From the NCBI GenBank assembly GCA_003156495.1, contig PMHC01000121.1, forward strand, positions 1 to 10,629: DNA of 10,629 bases, read 5' to 3'. The stretch comes from Acidobacteriaceae bacterium. Lineage in GTDB: Bacteria > Acidobacteriota > Terriglobia > Terriglobales > Acidobacteriaceae. The notes beneath the pieces were generated by a model. It searched no databases, had not been told where the DNA came from, and saw only the letters and a program-made list of their open reading frames with translations. The translations under genes were made by a program, and so were the position numbers. Every line of letters starts with the position of its first letter. Positions within the stretch are counted from its first letter, which is position 1. Positions 5,703 to 10,629 of this stretch are shown here, piece after piece.

Positions 5703-6932
5703 CTATCTCGTTTTGCTTGTTTTGGCGATCCGTACCAGCAGAATGTCGTGGCTGGCGATCTCGAGCGGCATGTCGTTGGTAAGCGTGATCGTTTTGCCCG
5801 TCCACAGGTCTTTGCCCGTCTGCGTGCCGTGCAGGCCGAGCTTGGTCAGGTTCAAGTGGAAGGGATGGCTGGAGTAACGATCGCTGCCGGCATTCACTAC
5901 GGCGATGGCCATGGCGCCGTTCGCCAGCGGTCGCGCCCAGACGTCCACTTCGCCCTCGGAGTAGACGCGCGTGGCCTGATGGCCGAGCCGGTCCTGATCG
6001 ATGGCGATGACCTCGCGATTGGTTAAAATGTCGTGGATCTCCGGCTTCATGTTCGGCAGATCGTTGCCGGCCAAAAGCGGCGCGGCCAGCATCGCCCACA
6101 TGGAAAAATGCGTGCGGTTTTCAGCCAGCGACAGCCGGCCGTTGCCGACTTCCAGCATGTCGGGATCGTTCCAGTGCCCCGGTCCTGCGTACTGCGCTAG
6201 CCCCGCCTGCTCGCTCAAAATCGAATAAATACTCTGCCAACGCGGTTCAATATCGCCGGTCGTGCGCCAGAGATTTCCACCCACCTGCGGCGCCCACTCC
6301 CAGACCGAGTCCCAGCCGTACTGGCAGAGCGAGTAGACGATCGGACGGCCCGCCGCCTTCAGCGCCTTATCCATCTTGCCGTAGGCCGAGATCATCGTCC
6401 GCATCTGCTCCGCGCGATCTTTCGGCGCCTGCTTTTGCATCTCGGGAATGTAGCTGCACAGGTCGTACTTCAGGTAATCGACGCCCCAGGAGGCGTACAT
6501 TTGCGCGTCCTGCGCCTCATGGCCCAGCGAACCTTCGAAGCCGGCGCAGGTCTTCGAGCCCGGCGAAGAATAAATGCCCAGCTTCAGCCCTTTGGAGTGC
6601 ACGTAATCGGCCAGCGCCTTCATGTCAGGAAACTTCTTGTTCGTCTGCAGCACGCCGTCGGCGTTCCGCTCGCCTTCCCACGTATCATCAATGTTTACAT
6701 AAACATATCCTGCATCGCGCATTCCCGTGGCCACCAGTTCGTCGGCGGCGTGGCGAATATCGGCGTCCGTGACCCGATCGGCAAAGTAGTTCCAGCTATT
6801 CCAACCCATCGGCGGGGTTTGCGCTGTTTGCGCCGGAGCGTTTTCAGCTGCGGGCTTTTGCGCCGCCGCGCAAAAAGGGTTAAAGGCAACCATGGCGACA
6901 ATAGCAAAATAAAGAGGAATGAAGCGACGCAT
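5703..6932 (-). CDS. Secreted GH27 alpha-galactosidase
   Basis: The 409-residue protein has a Sec signal peptide (MRRFIPLYFAIVAMVAFNPF, then CAAAQ). The GH27 catalytic (beta/alpha)8 barrel starts at TPPMGWNSWNYF (39-50). Signatures in order are VNIDDTW (79-85), GLKLGIYSSPGSKTCAG (115-131), YLKYDLC (153-159) with nucleophile Asp157, LWRTTGDI (221-228) with acid/base Asp227, and GHWNDPDML (252-260). The last 85 residues or so are the usual antiparallel beta domain. Family enzymes release terminal alpha-1,6- or related galactose from raffinose-type sugars and galactomannans with retention (EC 3.2.1.22); a few GH27 members act on alpha-N-acetylgalactosamine or beta-L-arabinopyranose, so the substrate is inferred. 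All catalytic residues are present and the length is normal. AAGGA lies about 6 nt before the ATG. The gene stands alone with its own promoter, a LacI/GalR-type palindrome and a 3' hairpin, fitting sugar-induced expression. Confidence 0.95.
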   Translation of the reverse strand: MRRFIPLYFAIVAMVAFNPFCAAAQKPAAENAPAQTAQTPPMGWNSWNYFADRVTDADIRHAADELVATGMRDAGYVYVNIDDTWEGERNADGVLQTNKKFPDMKALADYVHSKGLKLGIYSSPGSKTCAGFEGSLGHEAQDAQMYASWGVDYLKYDLCSYIPEMQKQAPKDRAEQMRTMISAYGKMDKALKAAGRPIVYSLCQYGWDSVWEWAPQVGGNLWRTTGDIEPRWQSIYSILSEQAGLAQYAGPGHWNDPDMLEVGNGRLSLAENRTHFSMWAMLAAPLLAGNDLPNMKPEIHDILTNREVIAIDQDRLGHQATRVYSEGEVDVWARPLANGAMAIAVVNAGSDRYSSHPFHLNLTKLGLHGTQTGKDLWTGKTITLTNDMPLEIASHDILLVRIAKTSKTR

Positions 6933-6946
6933 GAGTATCCTTTCAT

Positions 6947-6960
6947 TGAAAACATTTTCA
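6947..6960. promoter_or_regulatory. LacI/GalR-type palindromic operator
   Basis: TGAAAACATTTTCA has perfect 6-bp arms (TGAAAA/TTTTCA) around a central CA. It has the 14-bp form of LacI/GalR-family operators (TGnAAnCGnTTnCA), differing at one base of the central CG. It lies 14 bp upstream of the alpha-galactosidase ATG, over the predicted transcript start, where a repressor would block transcription. No LacI-family regulator gene is in the window. Confidence 0.45.
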
Positions 6961-6965
6961 GCCGA

Positions 6966-6994
6966 ATCCTACTCCATTTTTTGCGCGCAGGCAA
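6966..6994 (-). promoter_or_regulatory. Promoter candidate for the alpha-galactosidase gene
   Basis: On the minus strand TTGCCT (6989-6994, 4 of 6) and TAGGAT (6966-6971, 4 of 6) are separated by exactly 17 bp. The predicted start near 6959 falls inside the palindrome at 6947-6960, which strengthens both calls. Confidence 0.4.
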
Positions 6995-7077
6995 CGGCCT
7001 CGCCGGTCGCATCCTTATAGGCATTTCTGGGGCAATCCGGTACTATAAGTTCACTCATCGCCGCGTTGCGAGGCGTT

Positions 7078-8031
7078 ATGGCCGACCCGCTCAACCCGAT
7101 CGGTTTGAATCACGATGGAGCCTTTGGTCGCCTGTTGGAGTGGCTTGACTCGGCGCACGACATCATCTTTTCCCGCCGCAGTAAAGCCCAACTCAAAAGG
7201 CTTGCAATCCAGTTGAGTATTGCCGGCTTCGTTTTCCATCTGCTGCTGATTTTTCTGGCGCGGACGCTGGCCCATCCGCCGCTGTTCGTCGCCCAGGCCG
7301 GCACCAACTATCTGATCGCCATCTCCACGCCCTTCAACTTCATCCTCTTTTACGAAGTATTCACGCTGATCGCCGCGCTGCCGGCCTCTACCACCCGTTC
7401 GATCGCCAGCCAGTTCGAGGTGGTTTCGCTGATCTTTATCCGCGACGTTTTTCGCGACATTGCCCGCGCCGGCGATCTGGTTACCGGACACAAGCTCACC
7501 CAAGACACACTGCCCATGTTTCTCGACATGTGGTCCGGTTTTCTGATGTACCTGCTGGTCGCCGTTTTTCAGCACATCGCGCGCCGCCGCGCCGAAACCT
7601 CGATCACGGCCATGCCCACGCGCGATACGATGCACTTCATCACGCAAAAAAGAATCATTGCCGTCGGTCTCGCCGTTCTGCTGCTGGTGATGGCGATCTG
7701 GAACCTGAGCCTTTTCTTCTACGACGTCGTCCGGATGCTGTGGACCGGCCAGGGGTCGATCCAAGGCGGAGCGACCTTCTACAACGACGTTTTCACCGTC
7801 ATGATCTTTACCGACGTAACGGTGCTGATTCTTTCGCTGGTCGTTTCCGGCCGTTACGCCATGGTCTTCCGCAATGCCGCCTTCGTCGTTTCCACCATCC
7901 TCATCCGCTTTTCGCTTACCGAAGGCTATCCGTACGGCGCGCCGCTGGCGATCATCGCCATGCTCTTTGGCACGCTCGCCCTGCTGGTCTTCAACTATCA
8001 CGAGCGAGTCGGCCTGAGCCTGGCCGATTAG
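7078..8031 (+). CDS. Polytopic membrane protein of unknown function
   Basis: I do not recognise a named family. The 317-residue protein has a 40-residue soluble N-terminus ending in a basic patch (SRRSKAQLKR), then about seven hydrophobic segments near 43-62, 76-101, 148-167, 193-219, 237-257, 264-279 and 287-306. Between the second and third lies a strongly patterned stretch (TRSIASQFEVVSLIFIRD followed by VFRDIAR, 106-130) that mixes hydrophobic and charged residues and looks like the functional core; Arg/Asp pairs there could line a pore or form salt bridges. A second charged loop (IARRRAETS, 167-175) follows segment three. There is no signal peptide, transporter signature or enzyme motif. 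The ATG at 7078 is preferred to the TTG at 7066 because GAGG lies about 5 nt before it. It is divergent from the alpha-galactosidase gene and convergent with the 7-TM gene; neither neighbour explains its role. Confidence 0.8.
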   Translation: MADPLNPIGLNHDGAFGRLLEWLDSAHDIIFSRRSKAQLKRLAIQLSIAGFVFHLLLIFLARTLAHPPLFVAQAGTNYLIAISTPFNFILFYEVFTLIAALPASTTRSIASQFEVVSLIFIRDVFRDIARAGDLVTGHKLTQDTLPMFLDMWSGFLMYLLVAVFQHIARRRAETSITAMPTRDTMHFITQKRIIAVGLAVLLLVMAIWNLSLFFYDVVRMLWTGQGSIQGGATFYNDVFTVMIFTDVTVLILSLVVSGRYAMVFRNAAFVVSTILIRFSLTEGYPYGAPLAIIAMLFGTLALLVFNYHERVGLSLAD

Positions 8032-8107
8032 GTCTTTGACCGGATGATTTTGTCCCATTTGGCGAGCAAAGGTCCGGGCCTGAAGGCCTAATCGATGCCT
8101 ATCCTTT

Positions 8108-8127
8108 CCGGGGGATGAAGCCCCCGG
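8108..8127. terminator. GC-rich hairpin between convergent membrane-protein genes
   Basis: CCGGGGG (8108-8114) and CCCCCGG (8121-8127) form a 7-bp all-GC stem with loop ATGAAG. It lies about midway in the 168-bp gap between the two convergent stops. A smaller GGCCTGAAGGCC palindrome sits at 8077-8088. It may be a bidirectional terminator or a REP-like dispersed repeat unit; I cannot tell without the genome. Confidence 0.45.
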
Positions 8128-8199
8128 CTCCCTCCGCAAACGGTGCTTTCCAATAGGGTTCGTCAGATATTTGGGATTTGTTCTGGCAGGAGATTTGCG

Positions 8200-9087
8200 C
8201 TAGCTTTCCGACTCGTTTTCGCTGCCTTCGATATTCCGCGCCAGCACCTTTTCGACGACGCGCTCAACATCGGCGAGGAAGAAGCCGTCGGCGGGCTGCT
8301 GCACGGCGACCTGGGTTCCGGTGTGACCCAAGGCCGAGGCGATCTCGTTCCAGCGATAGATGGCGGAGCCGGCCGGAATGAGCACGGGAGTGCGTTCCGG
8401 CTGCGGCAGGAAGCAGTAGACGAGCCAGAAAGCCTGCGTTGCCAGAATCAGCGCTTCATAGACGAATTGCAGCGGATCGGTGAGCGAAGCAACATGCGAG
8501 ATGCAAGAAGAGACGACGAAATCCGACGTTGACATGAGGCCAAAGCCCAGCGCGACGCCGAAGGTCATATCGCGCGGCGACAGGCGCAACGCGTTCATGC
8601 TGAGGCAGAGAAAGACGAGCAGACAGAGCTCGAGGACGCTGATTGAGCGCATCAGGCCGAAGGAAACATCGGCGATCAGGCTCATGCCTTTATGTGCGTA
8701 GGAGATCGAGGTCAGGCTGACAATCGCGGAGACCAGCGCGGCCCAGCGCAAGATCGGCGCGCCCAGCTTTATGATGCCGGGAAACGGGGAGAGCGCGGCG
8801 CGGAAGACCTCCATGCAGACCAGAAACAATAATGCGGCGCTGACGGTATAGACGATGAAGTAACCGTAGAAATACACCTGGTCGAGATGGTGAAGCACTC
8901 CCCAGGAGCTAGATTCGGTATGCAGCACCAGCAGCAAAAAAGCAGTGGCCACGGCGCGCAAGGCCATGAAGGCGCTGGTTGCGCCGAAGCGGCGGTAAAG
9001 TTTCTTTCTCCAGAACAGGCAGGCAAGTGCTGCCCAGAGAAAAATCTCTACCACGCTCATTGCCGACATTGCGAGGTCCAACGGCAT
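8200..9087 (-). CDS. Seven-transmembrane protein with cytoplasmic C-terminal tail
   Basis: The 295-residue protein shows seven hydrophobic segments near residues 8-26, 36-56, 73-97, 107-129, 146-165, 174-196 and 206-226, followed by a soluble tail of about 70 residues. Conserved-looking spots include HHLDQVYFYGYFIVY (66-80), CMEVFRAALSPFPG (91-104) at the end of segment three, and in the tail RWNEIASALGHTG (245-257) and ADGFFLADVERVVEKVL (266-282). I recall similar uncharacterised proteins from Acidobacteria, but know no assigned function. With an odd number of segments and basic residues after segment one (WRKKLYRR), the N-terminus is probably outside and the tail inside, as in sensor-like proteins. 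The start is uncertain: no Shine-Dalgarno precedes the ATG at 9087, and in-frame ATGs at residues 7 and 10 are also possible. Confidence 0.8.
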   Translation of the reverse strand: MPLDLAMSAMSVVEIFLWAALACLFWRKKLYRRFGATSAFMALRAVATAFLLLVLHTESSSWGVLHHLDQVYFYGYFIVYTVSAALLFLVCMEVFRAALSPFPGIIKLGAPILRWAALVSAIVSLTSISYAHKGMSLIADVSFGLMRSISVLELCLLVFLCLSMNALRLSPRDMTFGVALGFGLMSTSDFVVSSCISHVASLTDPLQFVYEALILATQAFWLVYCFLPQPERTPVLIPAGSAIYRWNEIASALGHTGTQVAVQQPADGFFLADVERVVEKVLARNIEGSENESES

Positions 9088-9116
9088 AAAGGAAACTATT
9101 TACAGAAAGCGACCTT

Positions 9117-9146
9117 AGCATAGCTCGATCATGCCTGAAGGCTCAA
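9117..9146 (-). promoter_or_regulatory. Promoter candidate for the 7-TM gene
   Basis: On the minus strand TTGAGC (9141-9146, 4 of 6) and TATGCT (9117-9122, 4 of 6) are 18 bp apart. The predicted start is near 9110, about 23 nt before the ATG. The match is moderate. Confidence 0.3.
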
Positions 9147-9238
9147 ACACAAAAGGGTAATAAGCGTCTTGCACTTTTGTGCTAGTACCGCGACCGGATC
9201 ATTTCGATCCTTCGCGTTGAAGCTCCCGCGTAGAGGCT

Positions 9239-9264
9239 CCCAGCTCCCAAAATCGAGAGCTGGG
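9239..9264 (-). terminator. Hairpin downstream of the small exported-peptide gene
   Basis: CCCAGCTC (9239-9246) and GAGCTGGG (9257-9264) pair over 8 bp with a 10-nt loop, about 78 bp after the stop of the peptide gene on the minus strand. No U-run follows. AGCTCCC/GGCTCCC recurs three times at 9221-9248. It may be a terminator or a decayed repeat. Confidence 0.35.
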
Positions 9265-9341
9265 GTACCCCTGATGGTACAAATTGAAGCGGCCACGGAG
9301 CTAGAGGATATGTTGCCGTTGGAGCTGTGCGGAAAGAATGT

Positions 9342-9557
9342 TTATTTCGGAGCCGGTAACTGCGGCTTCGGCTTCGGCTTCGGGCAACTTCCGTCGGCCT
9401 GGCAGGGAACCGGCACCGGCAGCAATAAAGGGCCGTGGCTACTTGTCGTCAGGGAAAGATGCACTCGCGGCATTTGCGCGGGAGCGGAGGAGAACGAAGC
9501 CGAGGCCAGACCGATGACGGCCACGAGCAGGGTGAAAGTACGAATTGCGAGCTTCAT
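9342..9557 (-). CDS. Small exported Pro/Lys-rich peptide (71 aa precursor)
   Basis: The frame encodes MKLAIRTFTLLVAVIGLASA followed by SFSSAPAQ, a clear Sec signal peptide with likely cleavage at APA-Q or ASA-S. That leaves a mature peptide of about 43-51 residues. The mature part has a Pro/Leu stretch (GPLLLPVPVP, 42-51), two cysteines six residues apart (CQADGSC, 52-58) that could form a disulfide, and a KPKPKP tail. AAGGAG lies 9 nt before the ATG, and a promoter with an inverted repeat lies upstream, so the gene looks real despite its size. I do not recognise a family. Possible roles are a small envelope peptide, a secreted signal or an antimicrobial-like peptide; none is shown by the sequence. 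It is divergent from gyrB and upstream of the 7-TM gene on the same strand. Confidence 0.7.
   Translation of the reverse strand: MKLAIRTFTLLVAVIGLASASFSSAPAQMPRVHLSLTTSSHGPLLLPVPVPCQADGSCPKPKPKPQLPAPK
9364..9381 (-). repeat. Three tandem GGCTTC hexamers within the small peptide gene
   Basis: Three exact 6-bp units encode the Lys-Pro repeats of the peptide tail. Changes in copy number would add or remove Lys-Pro pairs without shifting the frame. Confidence 0.7.
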
Positions 9558-9614
9558 CTTTAGTAACTCCTTGATTGGGATTAAAAGAAAGGGAAACCTT
9601 TCCTTTATCGGCGG

Positions 9615-9643
9615 ATAGTATAGGACAAATCAATGATTTTCAA
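9615..9643 (-). promoter_or_regulatory. Promoter of the small exported-peptide gene
   Basis: On the minus strand TTGAAA (9638-9643, 5 of 6) and TACTAT (9615-9620, 4 of 6) are separated by 17 bp. The predicted transcript start near 9608 leaves a leader of about 50 nt with an AAGGAG Shine-Dalgarno. Confidence 0.5.
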
Positions 9644-9664
9644 TACGATACTCGATTGAAAATC
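9635..9664. promoter_or_regulatory. Inverted repeat overlapping the -35 of the peptide gene
   Basis: GATTTTCAAT (9635-9644) and ATTGAAAATC (9655-9664) are perfect 10-bp inverted copies separated by 10 bp, so the half-sites are centred 20 bp apart, two helical turns, on the same DNA face. The left arm contains the -35 hexamer of the minus-strand promoter. This fits a dimeric repressor or activator site. A terminator is unlikely because no gene reads into it. Confidence 0.5.
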
Positions 9665-9758
9665 TTTTGAATGACGGCGGTCAGGTTTTATGCGGCCGAG
9701 AAGGGGTTTGGTAGCGCATTTGCCACCGCGCCACCGCCGGCGAGCGGCTCTTCTCGCG

Positions 9759-9767
9759 TGATAAAAT
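9759..9767 (+). promoter_or_regulatory. Extended -10 promoter candidate for gyrB
   Basis: TGATAAAAT is an extended -10 (TGn plus TAAAAT, 5 of 6). No -35 is evident. The predicted transcript start near 9774 would give gyrB a leader of about 107 nt. GCGTGAT (9756-9762) and ATCACGC (9779-9785) are inverted copies flanking the -10 and start, a possible operator. Confidence 0.4.
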
Positions 9768-9776
9768 ACACATAGA

Positions 9777-9802
9777 CGATCACGCTTGATCGCCTCTTTT
9801 TT
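9777..9802 (+). terminator. Short hairpin plus T6 in the gyrB leader (attenuator-like)
   Basis: CGATCA (9777-9782) and TGATCG (9787-9792) form a 6-bp stem with a CGCT loop. Four nucleotides later a run of six T follows (9797-9802). The order is that of an intrinsic terminator just after the predicted gyrB transcript start, but the stem is short and the gap to the T-run is longer than usual. Confidence 0.3.
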
Positions 9803-9880
9803 CAAGCGGTTAGTCCCTCTCCAGCGGCCGGAATCCAACCGGCGGCCCGCAATCTGGAAGACCCGAGTGAACGGAATATT

Positions 9881-10629
9881 ATGGCGACTGAGGAATTGAA
9901 CGGCAACTCCACGAGCAGCGACGGCAGCTACACAGGCGACAGCATTAAGGTTTTAGAAGGTTTGGAGGCAGTACGGCTGCGTCCGGCCATGTATATCGGC
10001 TCGACTGGCGAGATGGGTTTGCACCACCTGGTTTACGAAGTGGTGGACAACTCGGTGGACGAAGCGCTGGCCGGCTACTGCAAAAAGATCGACGTCACCA
10101 TTCACGTCGACAACTCGATCACCGTGGTCGATGACGGCCGCGGCATTCCCGTTGACATGATGGAGCTGTCGAACGGCAAAAAGATGCCCGCCGTACAGGT
10201 GGTGCTGACCAAGCTCCACGCCGGCGGCAAGTTCGATACTTCAACCTACAAAGTTTCCGGCGGCCTGCACGGCGTGGGCGTCAGTTGCGTCAACGCGCTC
10301 AGTGAAGAGTTTAGCGTCGAAATCTGGCGCGACGGCCACACTTGGGAAATGGACTACAGTTGCGGCATTCCCACCAGTGAGCTGCGCCAGGCCGGCACCG
10401 CCAAGCGCCGCGGCACCAAAATCCATTTTTTGCCCGACAAAAGCATCTTTCCGGCCACCGAGTACAACTACGACACGCTGGCTCAGCGGTTGCGCGAAAT
10501 GGCATTCCTGAACAAGGGACTGGCGATTACGCTCACCGACGAGCGCACGGCCGATGCCAAGACCGGCGACGCGCGACGGACTGAGTTCAAGTACGCCGGC
10601 GGCATCGCGGAGTTCGTCAAGCATCTCAA
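9881..10629 (+). CDS. gyrB: DNA gyrase subunit B, N-terminal part (3' end outside window)
   Basis: The open frame from ATG 9881 gives 249 residues and runs off the right edge. The first 20 or so residues are a polar, species-variable extension; from SIKVLEGLEAVRLRPAMYIG (21-40) onward it is a canonical GyrB GHKL ATPase. Visible elements are the ATP-binding helix HHLVYEVVDNSVDEALAG (48-65) with catalytic base Glu53 and Mg-binding Asn56, DDGRGIPVD (84-92) for adenine contact, KLHAGGKF (111-118), and the ATP-lid GGLHGVG (127-133). GyrB supplies the ATPase of the A2B2 gyrase that introduces negative supercoils. Related ParE has the same motifs, but the overall match and length of the loops favour GyrB. 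The start is supported by a GGA 7-8 nt upstream and the absence of other good starts. gyrB is often next to dnaA, dnaN or recF; none of these is on its upstream side here. Confidence 0.93.
   Translation, partial: MATEELNGNSTSSDGSYTGDSIKVLEGLEAVRLRPAMYIGSTGEMGLHHLVYEVVDNSVDEALAGYCKKIDVTIHVDNSITVVDDGRGIPVDMMELSNGKKMPAVQVVLTKLHAGGKFDTSTYKVSGGLHGVGVSCVNALSEEFSVEIWRDGHTWEMDYSCGIPTSELRQAGTAKRRGTKIHFLPDKSIFPATEYNYDTLAQRLREMAFLNKGLAITLTDERTADAKTGDARRTEFKYAGGIAEFVKHL

Larger units (their letters stand above)
9558..9880. other. Divergent regulatory region between the small peptide gene and gyrB
   Basis: These 323 bp contain no convincing gene. The left half carries the peptide-gene leader (9558-9608), its promoter (9615-9643) and a 30-bp inverted repeat (9635-9664). 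The right half carries an extended -10 element (9759-9767), a hairpin followed by T6 (9777-9802) and a GC-rich stretch with CCGG palindromes (about 9823-9848) before the gyrB start. Confidence 0.65.

Noticed and set aside
5338..6099. 253-codon minus-strand open frame overlapping the alpha-galactosidase 3' end
   Set aside because: It is out of frame with the GH27 gene, Arg/Gln/His-rich, and crosses the 3' hairpin; only its last part was kept as a low-confidence mini-ORF.
7051..8139. 362-codon minus-strand open frame opposite the polytopic membrane protein
   Set aside because: The translation is a uniform charged, Gly-rich antisense product; the plus strand shows clean transmembrane segments and a Shine-Dalgarno.
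9221..9264. Repeated GCTCCC units as a CRISPR or integration site
   Set aside because: Only three short, unevenly spaced copies; no spacers, cas genes, integrase or tRNA nearby.
9169..9618. 149-codon plus-strand open frame opposite the small exported peptide
   Set aside because: No Shine-Dalgarno or domain pattern; the GFGFGF stretch is the antisense of the GGCTTC repeat, and the minus strand has a signal peptide, ribosome site and promoter.

Overview
The window reads as a chromosomal segment of a GC-rich Gram-negative bacterium, most likely Acidobacteriota (Terriglobia-like). That placement is inference. It rests on a gyrB with a typical N-terminal half, several secreted or envelope proteins of acidobacterial flavour (tandem DUF5666-like protein, secreted TPR protein, small signal-peptide protein, 7-TM protein with a cytoplasmic tail) and the GC-rich codon use. 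I see no insertion sequence, phage gene, CRISPR array, tRNA or rRNA.

Layout. Positions 1-2255 hold three minus-strand genes read in the order M50-like membrane protein with two CBS domains (1149-2255), small exported protein (419-1108) and rsmI (1-373, cut by the window edge). Divergent from them, 46 bp away, is rsmD (2302-2874), so two 16S rRNA methyltransferase genes frame the block. A lipoprotein gene (2993-3568, plus) with its own promoter-like sequence follows. It converges on a minus-strand pair, secreted TPR protein (4476-5246) then DUF5666-like protein (3631-4398), across a perfect 16-bp hairpin. After a non-coding stretch (5247-5702) comes a secreted GH27 alpha-galactosidase (5703-6932, minus) with a LacI/GalR-type palindrome at its promoter. 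Divergent from it is an unrecognised polytopic membrane protein (7078-8031, plus), which converges on a 7-TM protein (8200-9087, minus). A 71-residue exported peptide gene (9342-9557, minus) and gyrB (9881 to the right edge, plus) diverge from a regulatory-looking region of about 320 bp.

Most genes look like independent housekeeping or envelope units rather than one system, and I found no clear new multi-gene system. The most notable points are: (i) the M50-family protein has both metal-binding histidines of HExxH replaced by arginine (RESIR), so it looks like a pseudoprotease with an intact CBS sensor; (ii) three genes in the left third have a -10-like hexamer 6-8 bp before the start codon and no Shine-Dalgarno, which suggests leaderless mRNAs; (iii) there are dyad operators before the alpha-galactosidase and exported-peptide genes; (iv) most gene ends carry GC-rich hairpins without a U-tract.
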